A stretch of 64,000 bases of DNA from Bacillus sp. FJAT-42376 (GCF_003816055.1 NZ_CP033906.1:3472001-3536000), one strand, 5' to 3'. Shown: positions 7,843 through 16,248, counted from the stretch's first letter. A program made the numbers and translations. Notes: generated from the letters alone by a model not told the origin.

Positions 7843-8723
7843 TGTTTCACCTCTTCTTTCGAATAATCGTACCAGCCTTTTCCTGTTTTCCTCCCAAGGT
7901 TTCCTTCTTTAACTTTTTCTTCAATACAAGAAAATGGTTTGTCTGCCGGATCTCCGGTTTCTGCATACCGCTGCTGCATCACATAATAGCCGACATCGAT
8001 ACCGGATAAGTCCATTAATTCAAAAGGACCAATCGGATGGTTTAATGCTTTCCGGCAAATGGTATCGATGTCTTTGAAATCGGCATAGCCGTTTTCATAG
8101 AGGTAAACAGCTTCTCTTTGAAGAGCGCCAAGAATCCGGTTCGCGATGAAGCCTGAGATTTCTTTTTTCAGCAGGACGGCTGTCCGGTTAATGGTTTCAC
8201 ACACTTCCATTGTTAAACGGGCTGTTTCTTCAGACGTCTGTTCACTCGTCACCACTTCTACGCAGTCCATGACAAGGGCAGGAAAGAAAAAGTGCATATT
8301 GATTACTTTATCCGGTCTGTTTGTTGAGTCTGCGATATAAGAGTTCATAATGGTCGAAGAATTCGTCGCTAAGATGGTATGCGGCTTTGCATATTCATCG
8401 AGTTCGGCAAATACCTCCTTTTTCACCTCCAGTTTTTCAACGACAGCTTCAATAATAAAATCTGCTTCTCCTGCGGCATCCCTTAAACTGGTCGTCATGC
8501 TCAATTTTGCAAAGGCCCTTTCAGCTTCCTCCTCTGAAAGCTTATGTTTCTGAACCCGCTTATCCATTAATCTTTGAAGAGTAGATTGCGCCTTTTTTAA
8601 AGCGTTTTCATTTACATCCTGAAGAATAGTTTTATATCCTCCGAGCGCACACAGCATCGCAATCTGATGCCCCATTTGTCCTGCTCCAATAACGGCAATT
8701 GTATGGATATCCTTTCTATTCAT
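7839..8723 (-). CDS. 3-hydroxyacyl-CoA (3-hydroxybutyryl-CoA) dehydrogenase
   Basis: A 294-residue HAD-family dehydrogenase of the short Hbd/PaaH type. It starts with IAVIGAGQMGHQIA (GxGxxG at residues 13-18), has NSSTIMNSYIA and MHFFFPALVMDCVEVV around the active site, and has the C-terminal helical domain with HPIGPFELMDLSGIDVGY. It oxidises 3-hydroxyacyl-CoA to 3-ketoacyl-CoA with NAD. GAAGGAGAGATAGTGG precedes the ATG. It is the first gene after the TetR gene and the ACCGGT-centred operator, and it is followed directly by the hydratase. No thiolase gene is in the window, so the last beta-oxidation step must be encoded elsewhere. Confidence 0.9.
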   Translation of the reverse strand: MNRKDIHTIAVIGAGQMGHQIAMLCALGGYKTILQDVNENALKKAQSTLQRLMDKRVQKHKLSEEEAERAFAKLSMTTSLRDAAGEADFIIEAVVEKLEVKKEVFAELDEYAKPHTILATNSSTIMNSYIADSTNRPDKVINMHFFFPALVMDCVEVVTSEQTSEETARLTMEVCETINRTAVLLKKEISGFIANRILGALQREAVYLYENGYADFKDIDTICRKALNHPIGPFELMDLSGIDVGYYVMQQRYAETGDPADKPFSCIEEKVKEGNLGRKTGKGWYDYSKEEVKQ

Positions 8724-8743
8724 CCACTATCTCTCCTTCCCCT

Positions 8744-8759
8744 TACTGACCGGTTGGTA
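8744..8759. promoter_or_regulatory. TetR-type operator, ACCGGT-centred
   Basis: TACTGACC-GGTTGGTA is a near palindrome (6 of 8 positions symmetric) located between the tetR stop and the dehydrogenase gene. It shares ACCGGTTGGTA with AACCGGTTGGTA upstream of the ACAD10/11-type gene. Sites of this shape (TACCGACC-type halves) are, as I recall, bound by TetR fatty-acid regulators such as Thermus PfmR. It suggests a second control point for the downstream genes. Confidence 0.6.
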
Positions 8760-8765
8760 TGCTGA

Positions 8766-8794
8766 AAGCAAAGGAAGCTTCAGTTGCTTCCTTT
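8766..8794 (-). terminator. terminator overlapping the end of the TetR gene
   Basis: On the minus strand AAAGGAAGC-(7 nt)-GCTTCCTTT forms a 9-bp stem that includes the tetR stop codon and is followed by TTTGCTTT. It may partly insulate the downstream genes, which start behind their own operator. Confidence 0.55.
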
Positions 8795-9349
8795 CAGTCC
8801 CTCCAGCAAAATTTTCAAAAAGATTTCCGAGACATTTGAATCGGTCTCGCGCCCGGATGGATCGAACCAGAAATAACTCCAATTGGCCATTCCTAATACA
8901 CCGAGTGTGACGATATCTACTGGCAAGTCATCTCTAAATTCCTGATGATCCATTCCCTTGCTTATAATCTCCTCAATTTGCTTTCGAAATTGATTCCTTT
9001 TTGAAGCAATAAGGCTGAGATGGGGTTCGCTCAAATTACGCATTTCCCTGAAATACACTTTTGCACTCAGCCCTTCTTTTTCAATATCATGAATGAGCAA
9101 ATAGACGACGTCATACAATTTTTCCCGATAATTTTTAAGCGGGTCATCGAGAATCGTTTTCTGCTTTAACAGCAAACTGTCAATATAGCTTAAATGGATA
9201 TCCATCAGCAGCTGTTCTTTGCTTGTAAAATAATAATAGAAGGTTCCCTTCGTAACACTGAGCGCATTGACGATATCCTGAATCGACGTTTCCTTGAAGC
9301 CTTTTTCAGCAAACAGCTGAATGCTTGCTGCTCTGATTTGTTCTTTCAT
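8780..9349 (-). CDS. TetR/AcrR family regulator of the fatty-acid block
   Basis: A 189-residue TetR protein. The N-terminal helix-turn-helix reads FAEKGFKETSIQDI...SVTKGTFYYYFTSKEQL (residues 13-46), followed by a helical ligand-binding domain ending WSYFWFDPSGRETDS and a last amphipathic helix. This arrangement is that of acyl-CoA-responsive repressors such as FadR/YsiA and PfmR. It lies inside the operon between the acyl-CoA ligase and the dehydrogenase. Two matching near-palindromic sites occur in the block, one immediately downstream and one upstream of the first gene, so it probably represses the cluster until an acyl-CoA binds. The ligand is inferred, not shown. Confidence 0.85.
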   Translation of the reverse strand: MKEQIRAASIQLFAEKGFKETSIQDIVNALSVTKGTFYYYFTSKEQLLMDIHLSYIDSLLLKQKTILDDPLKNYREKLYDVVYLLIHDIEKEGLSAKVYFREMRNLSEPHLSLIASKRNQFRKQIEEIISKGMDHQEFRDDLPVDIVTLGVLGMANWSYFWFDPSGRETDSNVSEIFLKILLEGLKGSN

Positions 9350-9405
9350 TCTTATGTCCTCTCCATCCTGCCGGTTTTGCTCGATTATAGCATAGCCGTT
9401 AAAGA

Positions 9406-11034
9406 TTAGAGTTTCTTTGCTGCTTCCTCCCTTAGAGCCCGCCTCAAAATTTTCCCCACATTTGTTTTAGGCAGCTCTGAGCGGAACTCCACTTCCGTCG
9501 GGACTTTATAGGCCGCCATTTGTTTGCGGCAAAACTCGATTATATCAGCCGGATCGGCACTGATGCCTTCTTTGCATACGAGAATCGCTTTTACCGTTTC
9601 TCCACGGTAAGGATCCGGTACACCTATAACAACCGCTTCCCTTACAGCGGGATGCTCGTATAAAACCTCTTCTACGTCGCGTGGATAAATGTTATAACCG
9701 CTCGCTATAATCAAGTCTTTCTTTCGATCCACAATATACACGTAGCCATCTTCATCCATTTTCGCCAAATCTCCTGTGAAGAGCCAGCCATCCCTTAATG
9801 CGGCGGCCGTTTCTTCCGGCATGTTCCAGTACCCTTTCATAACCTGCGGGCCTTTGATGATCAATTCGCCAAGCTCTCCTGACGCCAGCTCGTCAAGCCC
9901 GGTTGCGACATCCACAATTTTATAAGCGGTTTTCGGAAAACCCATCCCTACACTTCCCGGTTTTCTTTCACCGAAGTTCGGATTGCAGTGGGTACAGGGT
10001 GAAGCTTCAGACAAGCCATAACCCTCCAGAATTCTGGCACCTGTTTTCCTTTCAAACTCTTTCAGCAGTTCAACCGGCATCGGCGCACTTCCGCTATTGC
10101 AGATCCGGATGCTTCCAAGTCCATACTCTTCCGCCTTAGGGTGACTCGTGAGTGCCACATACATGGTGGGCACTCCTGGAAAGATCGTCGGCTGCTCCTC
10201 CTTAATGGTCTGCAGAACTTCTTCGAGATCGAATCTCGGCAGCAAAACCATACAGTTTGCAGTCAAGACAGATAAATTCATGCATGATGTCATGCCGAAT
10301 ACATGAAAGAACGGGATGACCGATAAACTTTTTTCCTCTCCAATTTCTATATCATTTTTGAAAAATTCATAGGACTGGTATACGTTCGCCACAAGGTTAC
10401 GGTGGGAAAGCATAGCCCCCTTGGATCTCCCTGTTGTTCCGCCGGTATACTGAAGTACCGCGATGTCATGATGGGGATCGATAGGGACAGGAACCGGCAT
10501 GCCTTTTGCTTCGGCCAGAAACATATCAAAGCTGAAATTGGCCCCTTCAGGTTTTCCCGTGTGGCCGGGAGTAAGACTTACCGTGATGATTTGCCTTACG
10601 TTTGTTTCATTTTGGATGGCTTCTGCTTTCGGATACAGGAGATCATATACAATGAGCGTTTCTGCCCCTGAGTCCGTCAAGATATGACAAAGCTCTCTTT
10701 CCATCAGCATGGGATTGACTTGAGTAACAATTCCTCCTGCAGCAAGAACACCGTAATAAGATATAACAAATTGAGGGCAGTTCGGCAGCATGATGGCTAC
10801 CCGGTCCGCTTTTGTTACCCCGTTATTTTGCAGAGCAGCGGCAAAGGCATCAGCCATTTTGGCAAGTTCCTCATAGCTGAATGTTTTTTTGTAAAAAGAT
10901 ATAGCCGTTTTTTCACCGTGCATTTCGGCTGCAGTGCGAAGCAATTCATGAACCGGTATATCAGGTATTGAAACATCATGGCCTATTCCGGACGGGTACT
11001 TTGCCTGCCACTGTCCAGTCGTTTCCATCTCCAT
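9406..11034 (-). CDS. long-chain fatty acid-CoA ligase
   Basis: About 542 residues of the ANL adenylating superfamily. Motifs seen are the P-loop YTGGTTGRSKGAMLSHRN, EGYGLSEASP, the ATP-binding FTGDLAKMDEDGYVYIVDR, and the catalytic lysine in PKTNVGKILRR near the C-terminus. It converts fatty acid to acyl-CoA through an acyl-adenylate. Three in-frame ATGs are clustered at 11040, 11034 and 11028 and partly overlap the GGAGGG Shine-Dalgarno. The second, 6 bp after it, is chosen. The gene lies between an SDR gene and tetR; it is the activation enzyme of this block. Confidence 0.9.
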   Translation of the reverse strand: MEMETTGQWQAKYPSGIGHDVSIPDIPVHELLRTAAEMHGEKTAISFYKKTFSYEELAKMADAFAAALQNNGVTKADRVAIMLPNCPQFVISYYGVLAAGGIVTQVNPMLMERELCHILTDSGAETLIVYDLLYPKAEAIQNETNVRQIITVSLTPGHTGKPEGANFSFDMFLAEAKGMPVPVPIDPHHDIAVLQYTGGTTGRSKGAMLSHRNLVANVYQSYEFFKNDIEIGEEKSLSVIPFFHVFGMTSCMNLSVLTANCMVLLPRFDLEEVLQTIKEEQPTIFPGVPTMYVALTSHPKAEEYGLGSIRICNSGSAPMPVELLKEFERKTGARILEGYGLSEASPCTHCNPNFGERKPGSVGMGFPKTAYKIVDVATGLDELASGELGELIIKGPQVMKGYWNMPEETAAALRDGWLFTGDLAKMDEDGYVYIVDRKKDLIIASGYNIYPRDVEEVLYEHPAVREAVVIGVPDPYRGETVKAILVCKEGISADPADIIEFCRKQMAAYKVPTEVEFRSELPKTNVGKILRRALREEAAKKL

Positions 11035-11056
11035 TTCCATCCCTCCATTTCATTGT

Positions 11057-11809
11057 TCAGTAAGTCAGAGTGCCGCCATCCACAACGAGTGTACTGGCTG
11101 TAATAAAGGAAGCGTCATCGCTTGCGAGGAAGAGTGCGGCTTTTGCGACTTCGTCCGGGGTTCCCGGTCTTCCCAGCGCGTTTGCTCCTGAAATGATCGG
11201 CCAGTTTTTCTCATCCTGCTTCCAGTCTTTAATAATGTCTGTATCAATGACACCCGGAGCAATCGCATTGACACGGATTTTTTTCTTCCCGTATTCAAGC
11301 GCAGCATTTTTCGTGAGCATGATGACACCCGCCTTGGATGCGTTGTAAGGAGCAAGAAGTTTCTTTCCCTTGAGGCCGAGGATACTGGATGTGTTGATTA
11401 CACTTCCGCCTCCGCACTCCAGCATTTTCGGTATGCCATATTTCATCCCGAGAAAAACGCCGGTCAAATTAATGTCGATGACCCTTTGCCATTCCTGAAG
11501 CGACATGTCAGCAAGCCTTACACTTTCATTGCCTACCCCGGCGTTGTTGAATAAGATATCGAGTGTGCCAAAGGTCTCCATGGTCTTGTCCATTAGCTGT
11601 TCAATTTCTATCTCAGAGGTGACATCTGTTTTGAAAAAGACGGCTTCCCCGCCTACATCACGAATGTGCATCACTGTCTGCAAGCCGCCCTCTTCCATGA
11701 TGTCTGCCACCGCTACTTTCGCGCCTTCTTTTGCCAAAAGAATGGCCGTCTCCCGGCCGATTCCCCCGGCTCCTCCCGTCACGACTGCTGTTTTACCTGC
11801 CAGCTTCAT
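11057..11809 (-). CDS. SDR family oxidoreductase
   Basis: A 250-residue classical SDR: TGGAGGIGRE cofactor motif (residues 11-20), DILFNNAGVGN, INTSSILG, the catalytic YNASKAG, and a C-terminus ending STLVVDGGTLTY. It probably oxidises or reduces a hydroxy/keto acyl-CoA with NAD(P); the LvaD dehydrogenase of the levulinate pathway is also an SDR. A G-rich GGGGGAAAGGG stretch precedes the ATG. It lies 58 bp after the first SDR gene of the block and 22 bp before the ligase gene. Confidence 0.85.
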   Translation of the reverse strand: MKLAGKTAVVTGGAGGIGRETAILLAKEGAKVAVADIMEEGGLQTVMHIRDVGGEAVFFKTDVTSEIEIEQLMDKTMETFGTLDILFNNAGVGNESVRLADMSLQEWQRVIDINLTGVFLGMKYGIPKMLECGGGSVINTSSILGLKGKKLLAPYNASKAGVIMLTKNAALEYGKKKIRVNAIAPGVIDTDIIKDWKQDEKNWPIISGANALGRPGTPDEVAKAALFLASDDASFITASTLVVDGGTLTY

Positions 11810-11867
11810 CCCTTTCCCCCGCTTTCTTTCCCCTTTGAAAACAGCTTAGGCGAAACATTTCCAATTC

Positions 11868-12644
11868 CTATAAAACGTGTGTACCGCCATCCACTACCAA
11901 GACATCTCCCGTCACATAATCAGAGGCTTTTGAAGCCAGGAAAACAGCTGCCCCTTTTAGATCCTGCTCTGTTCCAAATCTGCCGAGCGGCGTCCCCTGA
12001 AGAAGACCGTCCTTTCCTTTTTCGATAATGACTTTTGACATTTTAGTCGGGAAAAAGCCCGGTGCAATGGCATTTACATTGATATGATACTGTCCCCACT
12101 TGGCAGCGAGATCCTTTGTAAAGGTGATGACTGCCCCTTTACTCGTATTGTAGCCGATCGTATCCATAAATTTCGGATCCGCTCCGCCAAGTCCGGCAAC
12201 GGATGAAATATTGATGATTTTTCCGCTTCTCTGCCGGATCATGTAACGGCCGGCTTCCTGTGACATCAGGAAGGTGCCCGTTACATTCACATTCATGACT
12301 TTCTGCCACGCATCAAGCGGCATTTCCTCTGCAGGGGCCCCCCATGTCGCACCGCTGTTGTTGACAAGTATATCTATGGCGCCAAACCGTTCATAGGCGA
12401 GCTGAACGGTCCGTTTTACATCTTCCTGTGAGGTAATGTCGCATTCAAGGGCCATGGCATGACAGCCGGTTTCTTTCTCTAGTCTTAATGCCGTTTCTTC
12501 ACAGGCTGCTTTTTTTCTTGAACAAAGAACGATATTTGCCCCCGCCTCAGCAAGCCCCTCCGCAATTTGTTCACCAAGACCTCGTCCCCCGCCCGTAATA
12601 ATCGCGGTTTTGCCTTTTAAATTGAATAGCTCATTTACATGCAT
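11868..12644 (-). CDS. SDR family oxidoreductase (gluconate 5-dehydrogenase-like)
   Basis: A 258-residue classical SDR with TGGGRGLGEQIA (residues 17-28), ILVNNSGATWG, ISSVAGLGG, the catalytic YNTSKGA and PGFFPTKMS. The GATWGAPAEEMP and PGFFPTKM segments are typical of the subgroup annotated as gluconate 5-dehydrogenase or 3-ketoacyl reductase. It is 10 bp downstream of the ACAD10/11-type gene, so it likely acts on the product or precursor of that enzyme rather than on a sugar acid. The exact substrate cannot be read from the sequence. Confidence 0.85.
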   Translation of the reverse strand: MHVNELFNLKGKTAIITGGGRGLGEQIAEGLAEAGANIVLCSRKKAACEETALRLEKETGCHAMALECDITSQEDVKRTVQLAYERFGAIDILVNNSGATWGAPAEEMPLDAWQKVMNVNVTGTFLMSQEAGRYMIRQRSGKIINISSVAGLGGADPKFMDTIGYNTSKGAVITFTKDLAAKWGQYHINVNAIAPGFFPTKMSKVIIEKGKDGLLQGTPLGRFGTEQDLKGAAVFLASKASDYVTGDVLVVDGGTHVL

Positions 12645-12654
12645 CTACTCCACC

Positions 12655-13887
12655 TCATACCGTCTGCGTCTGCAATGAGACGTCGTATTTTTTCAGTTCA
12701 AGCCTTGCAAGCTGTGCTTTATGCACTTCATCCGGTCCATCTGCAAGTCTGAGCGTTCTCGCGTTCGCCCACTGCGCGGCAAGGGGAACATCTTCACTGA
12801 CCCCAGCTGCGCCGAAAGCCTGAATAGCCCGGTCAATCACTCTCAAAGCCATGTTCGGTGCTACCACTTTAATCATTGCAATCTCAGGCTTTGCAATTTT
12901 GTTGCCGACGGTATCCATCATAAAAGCGGCTTTAAGCGTCAAAAGCCTTGCCTGCTCAATGTCAATCCGTGATTCGGCAATCCAGTCCTGCACAACACCC
13001 TGCTTAGAAAGCGGCTTGCCAAAAGCTTCCCTCTTTTGTACACGCTTACATAATTCCTCAAGCGAACGTTCAGCCGCGCCGATCAATCTCATGCAATGAT
13101 GAATTCTTCCCGGTCCGAGTCTCCCTTGTGCAATGGCGAATCCCTTTCCCTCTCCCCAAATCATATTGGCATTAGGAACGCGAACATCGGTGAATGAAAT
13201 TTCCGCGTGTCCATGCGGTGCGTGATCATATCCAAAAACCGGCAAAGTCCGTTCGATTTTCACTCCGGCTGTATCAAGCGGAACAAGAATCATGGACTGC
13301 TGCTCGTACTTCGGTGCTTCCGGATCGTTTTTCCCCATCACAATCGCAATTTTGCAGCGGGGGTCCCCTGCACCTGAAGACCACCACTTCGTTCCATTGA
13401 TGACATACTCATCCCCGTCCCTTTCGATGCGGCATGAAATATTGGTCGCATCTGATGAAGCCGCATCTGGTTCCGTCATGGAAAAGCAGGATCTGATTTC
13501 CCCTGCAAGCAAAGGCTCCAGCCACTGCTTCTTCTGCTCCTCGGTTCCATAGCGGACCAGCACTTCCATGTTCCCTGTGTCAGGAGCACCGCAATTAAAC
13601 ACCTCGGGCCCGATCAAAGACCTTCCCATAATCTCGCATAGTGGAGCATATTCAACGTTCGTCAGGCCTGCTCCGTATTCACTGTCCGGAAGAAACAAAT
13701 TCCACAAACCCTGCCTCTTCGCTTCTTTTTTCATCGTTTCCATAATTTCAGGAACGGCTGACCATCTGGATGATTGGCTGTTTAATTCCTCTTCATACCG
13801 CTTTTCATTAGGATACACGTGCTCCTCCATAAATTCATTGAGCCGCTTTTGCAGATCCTGTACCTTTTCCGAATACGAAAAATTCAT
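12655..13887 (-). CDS. acyl-CoA dehydrogenase, ACAD10/ACAD11 (LvaC-like) type
   Basis: A 410-residue acyl-CoA dehydrogenase with the special signatures of the ACAD10/11 dehydrogenase domain: [14 protein letters not shown] (136-149), WWSSGAGDP (168-176), [10 protein letters not shown] (255-264) and [10 protein letters not shown] (380-389). In ordinary dehydrogenases the last segment carries the catalytic glutamate of EGT; here it is ADGP. Recent work on ACAD11 and on Pseudomonas LvaC shows that this branch acts on 4-phosphorylated acyl-CoA made by a partner APH kinase. Such a kinase gene lies 6 kb downstream in the same block. It is the first gene of the block, with AAGGAGG upstream of ATG and an operator-overlapped promoter. 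Confidence 0.88.
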   Translation of the reverse strand: MNFSYSEKVQDLQKRLNEFMEEHVYPNEKRYEEELNSQSSRWSAVPEIMETMKKEAKRQGLWNLFLPDSEYGAGLTNVEYAPLCEIMGRSLIGPEVFNCGAPDTGNMEVLVRYGTEEQKKQWLEPLLAGEIRSCFSMTEPDAASSDATNISCRIERDGDEYVINGTKWWSSGAGDPRCKIAIVMGKNDPEAPKYEQQSMILVPLDTAGVKIERTLPVFGYDHAPHGHAEISFTDVRVPNANMIWGEGKGFAIAQGRLGPGRIHHCMRLIGAAERSLEELCKRVQKREAFGKPLSKQGVVQDWIAESRIDIEQARLLTLKAAFMMDTVGNKIAKPEIAMIKVVAPNMALRVIDRAIQAFGAAGVSEDVPLAAQWANARTLRLADGPDEVHKAQLARLELKKYDVSLQTQTV

Positions 13888-13912
13888 GAAATGGTTCCTC
13901 CTTCAGCTTACT

Positions 13913-13928
13913 AACTAACCGGTTGGTA
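13913..13928. promoter_or_regulatory. TetR-type operator upstream of the fatty-acid block
   Basis: AACTAACC-GGTTGGTA is a near palindrome 26 bp upstream of the ACAD10/11-type gene and just downstream of the predicted -10 box, so a bound repressor would cover the transcription start. It shares the right half and the ACCGGT centre with the site at 8744-8759. Confidence 0.65.
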
Positions 13929-13942
13929 TGTAACGTAACTCT

Positions 13943-13972
13943 ATCATATACTAAATATTCTAAATTATCCAA
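13943..13972 (-). promoter_or_regulatory. predicted sigma-A promoter of the fatty-acid block
   Basis: On the minus strand TTGGAT (13967-13972) and TATGAT (13943-13948) are separated by 18 bp. The TetR-type operator follows within about 15-30 bp. The match to the consensus is moderate. Confidence 0.5.
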
Positions 13973-14033
13973 CTCACAATCTAAAAAGTGATAAATTCAT
14001 GTGAAATAAGTACTGAAATGGACATGAGGAATC

Positions 14034-14057
14034 AAAAAAAGCCGCAATCTGCAGCTT
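14034..14057 (-). terminator. intrinsic terminator
   Basis: On the minus strand AAGCTGC-AGATT-GCGGCTT forms a 7-bp stem (one G-T pair) followed by TTTTTTT. It is placed right after the uncharacterised gene ending at 14065. Confidence 0.65.
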
Positions 14058-14064
14058 AAAGAGT

Positions 14065-14748
14065 TCAGCGATCCGATTTTAGCCAAATCCGCACGGGCCC
14101 TAACGATTTCCAGCCTGATAATTGCGCTTGAATAAGGTCATCATCATGTTCGTATCCTGCCATTGGAAGTCCTGGGAACTCAGCTGCTGCTAATCCAGGA
14201 ATCTCCCCCCATATCCTTCCATCTGCAGTTTTTGGGGAGAGTACATTTGATATCCCTACAACATCATGACTTCTATTCGCTATAAATCCGGATATTTCAT
14301 CGTTTGTCTCATGCATAAAAATTTTTACGTCTTTATTCTTTAATAATCCGGGTTTAATCACATTCTCAAGGCCATTCGTTAATGTCCATTTCTGCAGATC
14401 ATGTTCAGTCGCAATGACTTTCCATCCACTTTGCAAGGCAACCCTGTGAGCAGCAGGTTCCTGATAAATCCATTCTGCCTCAAAGAGAATCTCAAATCCA
14501 AGTGGAGACAGATTAAGATCAGCATAGCTATCCTTCATACTGGATACATGTCCTTTTTTTATAAAATCATTAACTTCAGCCAAATCTGCATCCCTGCAAA
14601 AACTGATTATTTCAGGGTAAAAGTCAGGTGCCTTTGAGTACAGGCCCCAAACAGAATCTGCCGAAGCGGCAATTGCCCCATGCGATTCAGATACAATGCG
14701 GCACCAGTCGATATTATTTAAAATGGCTTTGGATAAGAACGATTTCAT
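14065..14748 (-). CDS. uncharacterised protein with GNAT-like C-terminus
   Basis: A 227-residue soluble protein. I do not recognise its family with certainty. The C-terminal part (IPGLAAAEFPGLPMAGYEHDD followed by a segment ending GPVRIWLKSD) looks like the last strands of an acetyltransferase-like fold in which a substrate is pointed to by GYE. No signal peptide or membrane segment is present. Its ATG overlaps the stop of the small upstream frame (ATGA) with GGGGG upstream, so the two are co-translated, and it is followed by a good terminator. Function unknown. Confidence 0.6.
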   Translation of the reverse strand: MKSFLSKAILNNIDWCRIVSESHGAIAASADSVWGLYSKAPDFYPEIISFCRDADLAEVNDFIKKGHVSSMKDSYADLNLSPLGFEILFEAEWIYQEPAAHRVALQSGWKVIATEHDLQKWTLTNGLENVIKPGLLKNKDVKIFMHETNDEISGFIANRSHDVVGISNVLSPKTADGRIWGEIPGLAAAEFPGLPMAGYEHDDDLIQAQLSGWKSLGPVRIWLKSDR

Positions 14749-14969
14749 TGGTTTCCCCCATCCAATATGTCTTTTAAGTACTTATTTTTTTTACGTAAAT
14801 TATGTTCCATTAAAGTAGTTCCATTTACTACCGGCTGAATTTTGAACGCTTTAAATAACCCGCTGAGCGCCATAGCCATTCTAACTGGCCGAAATGCTTC
14901 AGCCACCACTTGCTTAAGAGGATCTAAATACAATAGCGACCCTAGGCGACGAAAATTCTGTAACATCAA
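14745..14969 (-). CDS. small protein of unknown function, possibly a gene remnant
   Basis: A 74-residue frame, rich in Leu, Ala and basic residues, that ends in an ATGA overlap with the next gene. The coupling suggests it is translated. However, no Shine-Dalgarno is visible before its ATG/TTG start, and the sequence has no recognisable domain, so it could be the tail of a longer, decayed gene. Low confidence in start and function. Confidence 0.4.
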   Translation of the reverse strand: MMLQNFRRLGSLLYLDPLKQVVAEAFRPVRMAMALSGLFKAFKIQPVVNGTTLMEHNLRKKNKYLKDILDGGNQ

Positions 14970-15073
14970 TTGTCAAAATTCCGAAAAGGCGAAACCGCGA
15001 AGAATAACGATTATTTCTAATCACTTATGATTGCTTTTTATGCTGTGAGGATTCATCGCTTTTTCGTCCTTAT

Positions 15074-15448
15074 TTATGAAATGATTGACAATCCTGTTTT
15101 CGCATAAAGCTCCCATCCTTCAAAATGCTCGCTGTCGTGAAAAAGATCAAGCTGGTATCCTTCGCTGAATTCCAGACTTAATACGTTTACCTGTTCATAA
15201 AATTTGATGCCCAGAATAATTTTTCCCGATATGCAGTTGAATTTCTCGTAGACTTCCAGGATGGATGATACATACAAATAATCGGTAGAACCGACAGCAG
15301 TTACTCCATTTTTATGTAGCCTCCATGGACATTCGGCACTAATCCCTCCATTTTCAAGGAAAATCTCAAGAGGATAAGGCGTGCCATGCCTGTAATCTAT
15401 TATCTTTTTCCCAATAAAAAAAGTAAACAGACTATTTTGATCATCCAT
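15074..15448 (-). CDS. small conserved-looking protein, possibly DUF6188-like
   Basis: A 124-residue acidic protein ending LSLEFSEGYQLDLFHDSE followed by GWELYA. The pattern of a hydrophobic strand, a D/E-rich LxLxDS segment and a final W-E/Q-L is reminiscent of small families of the DUF6188 kind, sometimes found as immunity proteins; no toxin gene is next to it. The ATG at 15448 has AAGGAAG 8 bp upstream and is preferred over a TTG at 15457. It is 18 bp after the TspO-like membrane protein gene and probably co-transcribed with it. Confidence 0.55.
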   Translation of the reverse strand: MDDQNSLFTFFIGKKIIDYRHGTPYPLEIFLENGGISAECPWRLHKNGVTAVGSTDYLYVSSILEVYEKFNCISGKIILGIKFYEQVNVLSLEFSEGYQLDLFHDSEHFEGWELYAKTGLSIIS

Positions 15449-15466
15449 CTTCAACACTTCCTTTTT

Positions 15467-16189
15467 CTAATCCTTAGTATCACCACTTTTATGCTGAACA
15501 ATTAAAATCAACAATCCTAAACTAATGATAAGCGCCGGAATCCAGACGGTAATGCGATCAGAATTTGCTATCGCTATGGCAATGTACGCCCAGACAAACA
15601 CACATGGAAATAGAAGATCTTTATTTTTGCGGATAAACAGGATGGACAATCCGCCTCCCGAAACTAGCATAATAATCGTCCACACTAGTTCACCCATCCC
15701 TAGAAAGGAAGAGATGCCATACCCTTTAACCACTTGAAAAATATTTAATATAACTGCGACCGACAGCCATCCTAAATAGATAGAAAAAGGCCATCTGAAA
15801 AAGGAGGACTTTCTTTCTTCCCGAATAATGACTCTATAGATCTGTGTGCTAATGACCAGGGCAATAATCAGATAAATACAAGCATAAATTCCCCCTGTCA
15901 GGCTTGTTAAGGCTGTAAAAAAGATACCCGCCGGGAAAAGAAATCCTATTTTTTCATACAACTCCTCATCCCTATTTTCCCTTGAAAACTGCCTGGCCAG
16001 CCAAACGGCAAAAAGCCCAAAAATAATAAACCATATAGCGAATGCGTATGGAGAAGGCATAAATAAAGGCATTTCGGCATCTGAATAAGAAAAGTCCTTT
16101 TCTTCTCCGCTAAAAAATGAAACATAAAGAAAGAAAACAAAGCTTGCTATATTGCTAAACCGGATGACATAAAACCTTACATTTTTCAT
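15467..16189 (-). CDS. TspO/tryptophan-rich sensory protein-like membrane protein
   Basis: A 240-residue membrane protein with about six or seven hydrophobic segments. The motifs PSPYAFAIWFIIFGLFAVW and FRWPFSIYLGWLSVAVILNI are characteristic of TspO/MBR-like proteins in their longer bacterial form. Known TspO proteins bind tetrapyrroles and sterols; for this longer branch the role is not established. A palindrome (CTATCA-N2-TGATAG) lies 37 bp upstream, and the same palindrome sits before the TetR gene 700 bp away, so it is probably the target of that repressor. Confidence 0.65.
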   Translation of the reverse strand: MKNVRFYVIRFSNIASFVFFLYVSFFSGEEKDFSYSDAEMPLFMPSPYAFAIWFIIFGLFAVWLARQFSRENRDEELYEKIGFLFPAGIFFTALTSLTGGIYACIYLIIALVISTQIYRVIIREERKSSFFRWPFSIYLGWLSVAVILNIFQVVKGYGISSFLGMGELVWTIIMLVSGGGLSILFIRKNKDLLFPCVFVWAYIAIAIANSDRITVWIPALIISLGLLILIVQHKSGDTKD

Positions 16190-16225
16190 TACATGTACAG
16201 CTCCTTTTTCTGATTTTTATAAAAT

Positions 16226-16239
16226 CTATCAAATGATAG
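16226..16239. promoter_or_regulatory. operator shared by the TspO-like gene and the TetR gene
   Basis: CTATCA-AA-TGATAG is a perfect 6-bp inverted repeat upstream of the TspO-like gene. The same arms with the same 2-bp spacer recur at 16917-16930 in front of the TetR gene. Confidence 0.7.
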
Positions 16240-16248
16240 GTTTTGATC

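Noticed and set aside
7368..7912. Plus-strand open frames opposite the hydratase and dehydrogenase genes
   Set aside because: They are antisense shadows of well-supported genes, lacking ribosome sites and family resemblance.
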